Below are positions 40,901-48,314 of a stretch of 64,000 nucleotides of DNA, in pieces. The stretch covers positions 3,505,203 through 3,569,202 of the forward strand of contig NZ_CM011002.1 of assembly GCF_000158095.2 (NCBI RefSeq). The letters are read 5' to 3'. Origin of the DNA: Roseibium alexandrii DFL-11. Lineage in GTDB: Bacteria > Pseudomonadota > Alphaproteobacteria > Rhizobiales > Stappiaceae. Each line of letters starts with the position of its first letter. The stretch's first letter is position 1. A model generated the notes under the pieces. It saw only the letters and a program-made list of their open reading frames with translations, ran no database searches and was not told the DNA's origin. Position numbers and translations under genes: made by a program.

Positions 40901-41409
40901 GCGTAGGAGGCCCGGGTCGCCAGAAAGTCCTTGTCGTTACCGGTATGACGAAGCAGGAACATGCCCACCTGATCCATCAGCTGCCGGTCACTGCAGACGT
41001 TGAAATAGAAATAGCTGCCCATGCCGCAGCCGGCATAAACACCAACAGGACCTTCGATGGTTTCCGGCGGACGCCCGGCATCTTCGATGGCTTCCCAGGT
41101 ACACTCGAGAAAGTGCCGATGCTGCGGATCCATGATCGCGGCTTCTTTGGGGCTAAGCCCGAAGAATTCCGGATCGAACAATTCCATATCCGGAATATCC
41201 GCTGTCCTGGGGATGTAATTCGGCTGCGCCGCCTTCACCGGATCTTCGCCCGATGCTTCGAGTTCCGCATCGCTGAGCGTGCGCACTGATTCAACACCGC
41301 TTCTGAGATTTTCCCAGAATTCGCCGGTGTTCCGTGCGCCTGGAACACGAAGTGCCATCCCGACGATTGCAACATCGTTCAGGCCGGCATCGGTTGATCC
41401 TATTGTCAT
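34981..41409 (-). CDS. Type I polyketide synthase module KS-AT-KR-DH-ACP-TE
   Basis: 2142 residues. Domains in order: ketosynthase (about 10-440) with Cys184 in QTACSTS, His320 in ECHGTGT and His360 in SNIGHLDT; acyltransferase (about 535-850) with Ser635 in GHSMGE; a structural half and a ketoreductase (about 1155-1390) with YFITGGLGDLA, GIVDDDL (B-type-like) and the catalytic Tyr in DYVAANAFLNAY; a dehydratase (about 1400-1690) with His in NEHRLVSGDAILPG and Asp in HPGLLDIA; ACP with Ser near 1795 in GGHSLIAVRL; and a terminal thioesterase with GFSGGG and the histidine in GDHDSM. All catalytic residues are present. KR lies before DH, opposite to the usual order. Extender choice cannot be read safely (the AT site reads AAHS, neither HAFH nor YASH). 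The TE marks it as the last enzyme. It is divergent from the NRPS. Confidence 0.94.
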   Translation of the reverse strand: MTIGSTDAGLNDVAIVGMALRVPGARNTGEFWENLRSGVESVRTLSDAELEASGEDPVKAAQPNYIPRTADIPDMELFDPEFFGLSPKEAAIMDPQHRHFLECTWEAIEDAGRPPETIEGPVGVYAGCGMGSYFYFNVCSDRQLMDQVGMFLLRHTGNDKDFLATRASYAFDLKGPSVNVQTACSTSLVAVHYACQSLLNGETDMALAGGVTIDLPHRRGYVFQDGEILSPDGHCRPFDHRAGGTIFGSGVGVVVLRRLEDAVADGDNIHAVIKASAINNDGHSKAGYLAPSVTGQAEAIIEAQALGEIEADTIQYVECHGTGTYLGDPIEIEALTQAFRQSTSRTGFCRVGSVKSNIGHLDTAAGVVSLIKTSLALKNGEIPPSLGYEKPNPSIDFANSPFVVNDRLTPWPVSAGPQRAAVNSLGVGGTNAHVILEKAPMIADDSVQFDDEPQLILLSAKARKGVSDTSARLADALENDPALPLASMAETLFYGRKPFEYRQIAAVRGRADAIAVLRGEQPKRLAHHKAGDHPGTATFLFPGGGAQHPGMARRLYQEDNSFRQTVDEGLAFLPPETAARIRELWFPQEGSDLGYAAEGFLTPSLQLPAILILEVSLARLWMSWGVQPTALIGHSMGENTAACISGVLSYRDAVGLVHLRGKLFDTVDPGGMLSIPLSDTEVRALMPESLDMASVNAPELCVVSGRDEDLEDFQKALLEKDIDATRIAIDIAAHSRMLGGILSEFEQYLRSIALNRPQIPIMSNLTGDWLSDAEAGDPSYWVRHLRSTVQFGSGIARLSADPHRVYIEVGPGKTLSSLAKLQADVTANQVFNSLPHADDDADDRLSFLTAIGRCWATGLKADVTRCWRDFSPRRVSLPPYAFQRQYYFVERSVSREGQAGPDIPLLRQKDMRDWGYRPAWKRSVPDLVTGADKEPRSWLVFLDDTGTGEQLAGKLKNAGHQVTTVQRGDVFAKVDPHTYILCSEEGRPGYDALVTGILEDGPFPRNIVHGWLLTQDESHRPGSNFFERMQEDGFYSLLYLAQALDEQSAVEEAHLTVLTNGMMRVGDEPVVYPAKATLLGPVQVLPKELSGHSARLIDLDIARTANIQTAGSTIDDLWDELFANPSNEIVAHRRGRRWQRTYKRLPLKDGQLEGQFQKGGTYFITGGLGDLAMIFAKGLVEDYEANIVLVGRRSLPEKQDWETYLRTHSGEDPGVQALSRLAELEALDAKMLYVPADVTNPEEVRAAVAAAKARFGSINGVLHTAGIVDDDLVQLKTLENTQHVLAPKVQGTRVLDMAFADEPLDLMVLFSSTSTDTAPIGQIDYVAANAFLNAYAESKSAENSPRTVAVHWGIWSDIGLAARAVSGEAAVSKTATTVGAAKGPLFERWITDASNTRWLEFTASTQKHWMWNEHRLVSGDAILPGTGYIELIAQAYSELDLDQRPDIRDLVFFKPLGLDDGQPRNIRVRLEAQAHGTLKAIVAATETEDPSASVEVYAEALVCPLKSVPLPVQLEDLQAQLRGTDIRQAPDGGTMPSAQAHHIKFGPRWDVLRSLSLGRGEALARLTSPAGFKTDYTETTLAHPGLLDIATGCAMELIEGFKSSGVLWAPVSYSAIRLHEPLPSDVIAHVRFVDENAYGDGFGSFDITVMRPDGTVVLEADRLTVKRLSNDTGFAKDVKTGASQDAAALYKLAAQVKQGIPPEQGFETLQRALATGETQPIISTIPLDLLIKNAEAEAQSRDAQDGQLFKRPDLDSAYEAPRNPLEIKLAEFWSDLLGIEKVGIHDDFFDIGGHSLIAVRLFRMIRQTYGVDLPMSVLFDAPTIAECAELLASHGVASDGDASAEEQPEQTAKPDEAVHLVTMSKGPGTEATPLFICAGMFGNILNLRQLAVLVGRDRPVYGLQARGLFGNQEPHETFEEMARDYLAEIRQVQPHGPYMLGGFSGGGIVAYEMAQQLAAQGEEVAEVILLDTPVPEQVHLSLVDRVMIKWQDLQKNKTKFFSVWLRNRREWRARTEAQQNAAGDQATADSFNNERIRLAFMRAHDAYEVRPYSGPVVLYRPKANVLYRISGGRRLQDGLNILREDNGWSPFVSELSIVEVPGDHDSMVLNPNIQVLASRMRNSLEARAAAAIGSDKTGIAAE

Positions 41410-41747
41410 TTCAAGTATCCGGAAATGGGACTTCGCCTCAAATTTTTAAGCGAACCATACCTGTAAATATTTAGCATAGTGTTAGGCCGATTGAGAGAGG
41501 CAAACGGAAAGCTGGTTTTCACGTGACTCAAGCTTGATCACCAAAATAAACGTAAACTCCGGGCTCAAATCTTAATATATTTTAATAAATGGACCTTCTC
41601 ACGCGTGTATTATGGAACATCAGACAATCATCCGTAAATTCTCGGATAAATTAACGGGTTCTTCGAGGGTATATGCATACTAGTCTACGTGCTCTTTTTG
41701 CAAAGAATTTGCTACTGCCCAGTTATGCGTCATCCAAGGGAACCTAA
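41410..41747. promoter_or_regulatory. 338-bp divergent promoter region between PKS and NRPS genes
   Basis: No gene is visible. The region is AT-rich (for example 41571-41590) and has a short inverted repeat ATCCG-8-CGGAT at about 41630-41647. AAGGGA lies 9-14 bases before the NRPS start. Divergent transcription from one region suggests that PKS and NRPS are regulated together. I see no known operator sequence. Confidence 0.5.
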
Positions 41748-44700
41748 ATGCTCGATTGTCTCCTGATAGGCGATGAATCCCTTCTAGTTCAGTGTGGCGA
41801 ACACCTGAAAGATCGCGGTCACCGCATCGTTGCGGTCATATCCTCCAACCCGGCAATTCGGAATTGGGCGACATCACATGGTATTCAAGCGGCCGAGTGG
41901 GGCAACTCTCTTGAGGAAACCACGGCAGAGTTCCAGTTCGACTGGCTGTTCAGCATTGCCAATCTGAGAATGCTTCCCGACACCGTTTGGCAACGGGCGC
42001 GTGTCGGTGCGGTCAATTTCCACGACGGACCTCTGCCACGGTACGCCGGTCTCAATGCGCCAGCATGGGCGATCCTTGAAGGCGAACAGCGTTTTGGTGT
42101 CACTTGGCATGAAATTGTGTCTGGTGCGGACAAGGGCAAGATCTACACCCAAGCTGAATTTGACATCAGCCCCGACGAGACCAGCCTCACCTTGAATGCC
42201 AAATGCTTTGAGGCCGGTTATGCGAGTTTTGTCGATCTCATCGCCAAAGTGGACAGCAATACACTTAACGGAATTTCGCAGGATTTTTCAAAGCGCAGCT
42301 ACTTCGGAAAAAACAAGCGCCCGACGCTTTCCGGAACACTCGACCTGTCCCGGACATCACAAGAGCTTTCGCACCTCTTCCGGGCCCTGAGCTTCGGGGA
42401 GGGGTACGCGAACCCTCTGGTCGCGCCAAAAGTGCGAACCGATCGCGGTCTTTTCAAGATTACCAAGCTCGATTTAGCGCCGCCCGGCACTCCAAATGGG
42501 CCTGCCGGGACTGTTTTGAAGGCCGGTCCAGACGGCGTTCTGATTGCCACCGGCAATCAACCGGTTTTGCTGGACGGCATTGCGATTGGCTCGGACGCCC
42601 CTTTGGGACCGTCCGTTACGCTCAATGAGCAACTGCCTCTCTATTCAGCGGACGAAGCGGCAGCGCTCGATGCTGAAGTCCTAATTGCTGCCCGTCATGA
42701 AGAAGCAGATATTGCCACGATCAAATCGCTCGAGATACCGAGCCTTTTCGGGATCAAGGACGATGCTGAACGTGTGGCCGCGCCAGAACTTCTGCCGTTA
42801 TCACTTCCCTCCTCAATCGCGCCGCAGGACACCATTGCGGCAATCGCCCTGTTTATCGGAAGGTTCTCGGGCCAAGACCATTTTGGTCTCGCTTATCTCG
42901 GACCAAAGAGCGCGTCGCTCGCGGACAAGTTTCCTGGCCATTTTTCGGAAAGCCTTCCATTTCCGATCAATATCGATTGGCAGCGGCCCTTAAGCGCCCT
43001 TTGTGACGACACCAATGCCAAGTTGGTGCAATTGCGGGACCGGCCCGCCCCCCTGTCGGATCTCATCTCCCGGGTGCCTGGGATGGCGCGGCCGGCATAT
43101 ACAATCGGAATTGTTGAAACCGAAGCAGCGAACACGCGGCCGGAGCTTCTGGCCGACTGCGCGCTGACATTTAACGTTTCTGCCCAGGGCAAGGCTACGC
43201 TGATCTTCGATCCATCGCGGGTCTCCGCTGATACAGCAAAACAATATGCCAAGCGCGTTGAACTCGTTGCCGCTGTCCTGTCTGACAAGGAACAAGTGGC
43301 CGCCGATGTCGCTATGATGTCCGCCGACGAGCGCGACCTTGTACTCAATCGCTGGAACGCGTCTGCTACAGATGTGGATCTGGAGATCTGCGTTCATCAG
43401 ATGATCGAACGTCAGGCGGAGGCAACGCCGGATGCTCCGGCAGTTGCCCTGCACGATCAGTCCATCAGCTACCGGGAGCTTAACGGGCGCGCAGATCGCA
43501 TTGCCACGGAACTGCAAACACTCGGCGCAGGACCGGACAAGCTTGTCGGGTTAAACATTCCCCGGTCCATCGAGATGGTCTGCGGCGCCCTTGGCATATT
43601 GAAATCAGGTGCAGCTTACGTTCCGCTCGATCCCGACTTCCCGAATGATCGCCTGACCTACATGGTCGAAGACAGCGGTGCATCGGTCATTCTATCCAGT
43701 CGCGCACTTCCAGAGCCGCTTGCTGCGCCCGGAGTACAGACCGTGTTCATCGAGGATGTTCTGGCGCGCGCTGCCTCAGCAGAACAGCCGCCGACCGGCG
43801 TTCGAGCAGACAATCTCGCTTATGTTATCTACACATCAGGGTCGACCGGCCGGCCGAAGGGCGTGATGGTCGAGCACCGGAATGTTGTCAATTTCTTTGC
43901 CGGAATGGACGATCGCATTAAAATCGATCAGCAAGACCAACCGGTCTGGCTTGCTGTCACAAGTCTTTCCTTCGACATCTCTGTTCTTGAACTTTTCTGG
44001 ACCCTGACACGTGGCTTCAAGGTCGTCATTCATTCCTCTGAAACGACAACCTCACAGGTCAGTACATCACGTGCAGCGGATGACTCCAGTACGGCAGCGA
44101 GCGTCGATTTCGGGCTGTTTTTCTGGGGCTACAATGAAGGCGCCGGCCGCGACCTTTACAAGCTGCTTCTAGAAGGCGCCAAATTTGCCGACGAAAACGG
44201 CTTCACTTCGGTCTGGACGCCGGAACGTCATTTTCATTCCTTCGGTGGACTTTATCCAAACCCGTCGGTTTCAGGTGCAGCGGTTGCCGCCGTCACGAAG
44301 AACCTGTCGATCCGCGCCGGCAGCTGCGTGCTTCCCCTTCACCACCCGGCACGGGTTGCCGAGGAGTGGTCGGTGATTGACAACCTTAGCAATGGCCGGG
44401 TTGCCCTTGCCTTTGCATCCGGCTGGATGCCGGAGGACTTTGTTCTGCGCCCGGAAAACAGGCCGCCGAACAACAAGGCAGCCATGTACCGGGACATTGA
44501 GACCGTCCGGAAACTCTGGCGCGGAGACGCGGTGGACTTTGAAGCCGGCGACAAGACCGTCAGCGTCGTCACGCAACCAAGACCCGTTCAAAACGAGCTG
44601 CCGGTCTGGCTGACAACAGCCGGAAACCCGGAGACTTATCGGGATGCAGCCCGCAACGGCGCCAATGTTCTGACCCACCTTCTCGGGCAATCCATCGACG

Positions 44701-46391
44701 AGCTGGCTGGCAAAATCAAAATCTATCGGGACACCCTGATTGAATGCGGCCGCAATCCGGATGACTACAAGGTTACCCTGATGCTGCATACGCTCCTCGG
44801 AGAGGACCGGGATGAGGTGATGGACCGGGCACGTGGCCCGATGAAGGAGTATCTGCGCAGCGCGGCAGCGTTGATCAAGCAATACGCTTGGGCGTTTCCA
44901 GCTTTCAAGAAGCCGGAAGGTGCGAGCAATCCAATGGATATCGACCTGCAAACGCTTTTAGAAGACGAGCTGGACGCGATCCTGGAGTTTGCTTTCCTGC
45001 GCTACTTTGAAGACAGTGGGCTGTTCGGTACGGTCTCCGATGCGCTCAAACGTGTGGAGCAAATCAGTGCCATTGGTGTCAACGAGGTCGCCTGCCTGAT
45101 CGATTTTGGCGTGCCTCAGGACATCGCCCTTGACCGGTTGAAGCCCTTGGCCGAAGTCATCCGACGTGTCAACGCGGGCGAAGTTCAAATGCCCGCCGAG
45201 CAGACACCGCCCGCCGGCGCGGGCCTCGCCGCAGACCTTGCCCGCCACAACGTAACGCACATGCAGTGCACTCCGTCCATGGCGCGGATGTTCCTCACCC
45301 GGGAGGAAGATCGGGCAGCCTTTTCCAGCATTCGTCATCTTTATATCGGCGGGGAACCGTTCCCGGGGTCGCTGTTGAAAGACATTCGGACGTGCACTTC
45401 GGCCACGATCACCAACATGTATGGTCCGACCGAAACAACCATCTGGTCGTCGACTGCGGATGTTGGCGCTGCTGACCAGCCCATTCCGCTCGGCACACCC
45501 ATCGTCAATACCCAGCTTTATGTACTTGACGCCAGAAACCGGCCTGCCGCTCCGGGCCAGCCCGGTGAACTGTTCATCGGCGGCGAAGGTGTCACACGCG
45601 GGTACTTCAAACGTCGGGAACTTACTGAAGACCGTTTCTTAGAAAACCCGTTTGCGCCCGGCCGCATGTACCGCACCGGAGATCTCGTATGCAGGCTCGA
45701 AGATGGCAGACTGCAATTCCTGGGGCGAACGGACCACCAGGTCAAGGTGCGGGGATACCGGATCGAACTTGGTGAAATCGAATCCCGGATTGCCACTCAT
45801 CCCGGCGTGATCGAAACTGTGGTCACTGCACGCGAAGACAGGGCTGATGATGTCCGGTTGGTCGCCTATGTCCGGACCCGATCCGGATCGCTGGACGAAT
45901 ACGTGTTGCGCTCGGAGCTGCAGGACGCACTGCCGGAATACATGGTTCCCGCTCATTTCGTCGTGTTGGAGGCTTTCCCGCTCACACCAAATGCAAAGAT
46001 TGACCGGAAGGCTCTGCCGGCACCTGATGCAGCGGTTCGCGAGACGGCCCAAAGCGCTTTTGTTGCGCCAGAGAGCGACATGCAGAAATCCGTCGCGGAT
46101 GCGTATCAGCGGATCCTCGGGCTGAGCCAAGTGGGGCAGAACGACAACTTCTTCAACCTTGGCGGACATTCCCTGCTTGCGGTCCAGCTCCACCGGGACC
46201 TGAAAGCGAGCGTGGCTCCAAATCTGACAATCACCGACATCTTCCGATTTCCGACCGTTGGTGGCCTTGCCGGACACCTGACGGACGGTGGACGCGCAGA
46301 CGATCGACTTGGCGAAGTTGCAAGCCGCGCGGCCAAGCGTCGGGCGGCGCTGAGCGCACGGCGGCAGGCGCTCTCTGGGAACCGGGGGTGA
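41748..46391 (+). CDS. Hybrid NRPS: formyltransferase – partial condensation – adenylation interrupted by luciferase-like monooxygenase – carrier
   Basis: 1547 residues. The formyltransferase domain (about 1-285) keeps the catalytic set Asn90/His92 in NFHDGPLPRYAG and Asp128 in SGADKG, with the same 36-residue His–Asp spacing as methionyl-tRNA formyltransferase. Residues about 330-535 look like the C-terminal half of a condensation domain, with no HHxxxDG. Adenylation starts near 545: A3 YTSGSTGRPKG (695-705), A4 FDISVLELF (742-750). A luciferase-like FMN monooxygenase of the MupA/Atu3671 type (about 786-1140) follows. The A domain then resumes with A5 MYGPTETTIW (about 1224-1233), A7 and A8, and ends NAKIDRKALP. 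The carrier serine is Ser1475 in GGHSLLAVQL. There is no thioesterase. The substrate code reads D-I-L-Q-Y-G-M-I-W-K, close to the glycine code. The inferred role is to load, formylate and oxidise a glycine-like unit for the PKS. AAGGGA supports the ATG. Confidence 0.93.
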   Translation: MLDCLLIGDESLLVQCGEHLKDRGHRIVAVISSNPAIRNWATSHGIQAAEWGNSLEETTAEFQFDWLFSIANLRMLPDTVWQRARVGAVNFHDGPLPRYAGLNAPAWAILEGEQRFGVTWHEIVSGADKGKIYTQAEFDISPDETSLTLNAKCFEAGYASFVDLIAKVDSNTLNGISQDFSKRSYFGKNKRPTLSGTLDLSRTSQELSHLFRALSFGEGYANPLVAPKVRTDRGLFKITKLDLAPPGTPNGPAGTVLKAGPDGVLIATGNQPVLLDGIAIGSDAPLGPSVTLNEQLPLYSADEAAALDAEVLIAARHEEADIATIKSLEIPSLFGIKDDAERVAAPELLPLSLPSSIAPQDTIAAIALFIGRFSGQDHFGLAYLGPKSASLADKFPGHFSESLPFPINIDWQRPLSALCDDTNAKLVQLRDRPAPLSDLISRVPGMARPAYTIGIVETEAANTRPELLADCALTFNVSAQGKATLIFDPSRVSADTAKQYAKRVELVAAVLSDKEQVAADVAMMSADERDLVLNRWNASATDVDLEICVHQMIERQAEATPDAPAVALHDQSISYRELNGRADRIATELQTLGAGPDKLVGLNIPRSIEMVCGALGILKSGAAYVPLDPDFPNDRLTYMVEDSGASVILSSRALPEPLAAPGVQTVFIEDVLARAASAEQPPTGVRADNLAYVIYTSGSTGRPKGVMVEHRNVVNFFAGMDDRIKIDQQDQPVWLAVTSLSFDISVLELFWTLTRGFKVVIHSSETTTSQVSTSRAADDSSTAASVDFGLFFWGYNEGAGRDLYKLLLEGAKFADENGFTSVWTPERHFHSFGGLYPNPSVSGAAVAAVTKNLSIRAGSCVLPLHHPARVAEEWSVIDNLSNGRVALAFASGWMPEDFVLRPENRPPNNKAAMYRDIETVRKLWRGDAVDFEAGDKTVSVVTQPRPVQNELPVWLTTAGNPETYRDAARNGANVLTHLLGQSIDELAGKIKIYRDTLIECGRNPDDYKVTLMLHTLLGEDRDEVMDRARGPMKEYLRSAAALIKQYAWAFPAFKKPEGASNPMDIDLQTLLEDELDAILEFAFLRYFEDSGLFGTVSDALKRVEQISAIGVNEVACLIDFGVPQDIALDRLKPLAEVIRRVNAGEVQMPAEQTPPAGAGLAADLARHNVTHMQCTPSMARMFLTREEDRAAFSSIRHLYIGGEPFPGSLLKDIRTCTSATITNMYGPTETTIWSSTADVGAADQPIPLGTPIVNTQLYVLDARNRPAAPGQPGELFIGGEGVTRGYFKRRELTEDRFLENPFAPGRMYRTGDLVCRLEDGRLQFLGRTDHQVKVRGYRIELGEIESRIATHPGVIETVVTAREDRADDVRLVAYVRTRSGSLDEYVLRSELQDALPEYMVPAHFVVLEAFPLTPNAKIDRKALPAPDAAVRETAQSAFVAPESDMQKSVADAYQRILGLSQVGQNDNFFNLGGHSLLAVQLHRDLKASVAPNLTITDIFRFPTVGGLAGHLTDGGRADDRLGEVASRAAKRRAALSARRQALSGNRG

Positions 46392-46401
46392 CTGCACAGC
46401 C

Positions 46402-47073
46402 ATGCTTTGGGATCTTTTTCCAGACGGGGTTCAGATCGCCGTGGGAGATCCGCGGGCCGGAGAACCGACCGGCTATCCGGATGAGGAAGCCCATGTGTCC
46501 AGCGCGGTTCCCTCACGCCGATCGGAGTTTTTCGCTGGACGAGAATGCGCTCGCAAGGCCATCGCAGACCTCGGCTTTCAGCCGACCGTCATTGGCGTGC
46601 ACCCCGATCGCAGCCCGATCTGGCCCAACGGTTTGATTGGCACCATCAGCCACAGCAGCACACTGTGTCTTGCGGCAGTTGCCCGGCAGAAAGACGATGC
46701 CCTCTCAATCGGGCTCGATATTGAGCCCGATTCACCTCTCCCCGAAGGCATGTGGGATACCATCTGTACATCGAACGAACGTACATGGCTTGACGGGCTG
46801 CCTAGTGGCCAAAGTGCTCGGCAGGCACTCCGAATATTCACGGCCAAGGAAAGTGCTTACAAGGCGCAGTACCCGCTCACACAGGAGTTTTTCGAGTTTG
46901 AAGATCTGGAGATCTCATTTGACGGCCATGACTTCTTCGCGATGCTCCAGCGCAGTGTCCCGGGCTTTTCGAGGGGGACAAAACTGCGGGGCCGTCAGGT
47001 GATTTACAACGGGCATGTCGTGTCAGCGGTCTGTGTCAACTCTGAACAATTCAAGAAAGGCGCTGGGTCATGA
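46402..47073 (+). CDS. 4'-phosphopantetheinyl transferase (Sfp/EntD type)
   Basis: 223 residues. It transfers the phosphopantetheine arm of CoA to carrier domains, here presumably those of the neighbouring PKS and NRPS. The metal-binding signature is SIGLDIEPDSPL (about 112-123) and the second motif is FTAKESAYKAQYP; the N-terminal arginine region RECARKAIADLGF and WPNGLIGTISHS match the EntD branch. It starts 10 bases after the NRPS stop and overlaps the next start by ATGA, so it is clearly part of the cluster operon. A private PPTase suggests that the cluster can function as a unit after transfer. Confidence 0.92.
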   Translation: MLWDLFPDGVQIAVGDPRAGEPTGYPDEEAHVSSAVPSRRSEFFAGRECARKAIADLGFQPTVIGVHPDRSPIWPNGLIGTISHSSTLCLAAVARQKDDALSIGLDIEPDSPLPEGMWDTICTSNERTWLDGLPSGQSARQALRIFTAKESAYKAQYPLTQEFFEFEDLEISFDGHDFFAMLQRSVPGFSRGTKLRGRQVIYNGHVVSAVCVNSEQFKKGAGS

Positions 47074-48314
47074 GCGGAAGCGCAGACCAGCGCGGAGGAC
47101 ATGTGCTTTTCGTCACGGCTGTCCGGTTGCGAAAAGGACCCAGGGGATTGCAGCTGGATGACCAGACCTGCGCCGGGCTCTCCCGTTGGGCCGAGAGCTT
47201 TGGCCATGTCACCTATATGGGCATCGAGCAGCCCGCCGGACTGGAAGACGATACCACGGTCACATGGGTCGATATTGCCGACCTTGACTGCCGTGACCAG
47301 CTCACGGTGGTTGCGCTCCCGTTCGCCTATAAAATCGGACGATTTTTCAAGGACTACAAATCAACCCGGCAGATAATTGCCGAAAAGATCGCCAAGGCAG
47401 ATCACTTGTGTTTTACGCTCGGATATTTGTTTGGTGACTGGGCCGCCGTGGCCGCTCTTGAAGCGATCAGGCAAAACCGGGACTACGCCGTTTGGTTTGA
47501 CCGGGTCGAGCACGATGTCATTCGCAGAACGCTTCCCGCCATACCGCTCAAGCGGCGGATCAAGGAGGTCGTGACGCTGCCCATGATGGTCCGGTATCAT
47601 CATCATCTAATCCGGCACAGCAAACTGGGTTTGTTTCAGGGGCAAGATACGCTGAAGGCCTATGCGGACTATTCAGACAACCCCCATTGTGTTTATGACG
47701 TTCATACGCAGTCCAGCGATTTGATCAATGCGGCAGCGTTGGAAGAAAAAACCGAACGCGTGCAGTCCGGTGCGCCGCTCAAAATCCTTTATGTGGGGCG
47801 CGCCTCGGAGATGAAGGGCCCGCTCGATTGGGTCGAGGCCATCGCAAAGCCGATGCAATCGGGCGTCCCGCTTCAAGCAAAATGGATCGGCGACGGCCCT
47901 CTACTGGCAGATATGAAGCAGAAGATTTCAGCGCTAGAGCTGGAAGATCAAATCGAATTGCCGGGGTTTTCGTCTGACCGTGAGGCCATCCTCGCGGAAA
48001 TGCGCGATGCCGATCTTTTCGTCTATTGCCATAAGACTCAGGAGTCGCCCCGCTGTCTGATTGAAGCGCTCGTCTCAGGGGCTCCGATCGTCGGTTACCA
48101 ATCGTCTTATTCCGATGACCTTGTGAGCCACAACGGCGGCGGAGCAGGCACGCCGCTCAATGATCCGGTTACATTAAGTGCGACAATCCAAGATCTACAT
48201 GAAAACCGGGGCAAGCTGGTACAGCTGATCAGGGCTGCTGCTGCAGATGGACCCCGGTTCGACGAACAAACCCTTTATGCCCACAGAGCGGGCCTTATTC
48301 GAGAGTATGCGTGA
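47070..48314 (+). CDS. Glycosyltransferase family 4 in the NRPS operon
   Basis: 414 residues, GT-B fold. The donor half shows LKILYVGRASEMKGPLDWVEA, WIGDGPLLADMKQKI, ELPGFSSDREAILAEMRDADLFVY and the E-x7-E-type segment QESPRCLIEALVSGAPIV. The N-terminal half (HVLFVTAVRLRKGPRGL) is less typical. The ATG overlaps the PPTase stop codon (ATGA) and the stop overlaps the next start (TGATG), so it is translationally coupled to the cluster genes. The likely role is glycosylating the peptide–polyketide product or attaching it to the polysaccharide; the sequence cannot separate these. Confidence 0.88.
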   Translation: MSGSADQRGGHVLFVTAVRLRKGPRGLQLDDQTCAGLSRWAESFGHVTYMGIEQPAGLEDDTTVTWVDIADLDCRDQLTVVALPFAYKIGRFFKDYKSTRQIIAEKIAKADHLCFTLGYLFGDWAAVAALEAIRQNRDYAVWFDRVEHDVIRRTLPAIPLKRRIKEVVTLPMMVRYHHHLIRHSKLGLFQGQDTLKAYADYSDNPHCVYDVHTQSSDLINAAALEEKTERVQSGAPLKILYVGRASEMKGPLDWVEAIAKPMQSGVPLQAKWIGDGPLLADMKQKISALELEDQIELPGFSSDREAILAEMRDADLFVYCHKTQESPRCLIEALVSGAPIVGYQSSYSDDLVSHNGGGAGTPLNDPVTLSATIQDLHENRGKLVQLIRAAAADGPRFDEQTLYAHRAGLIREYA

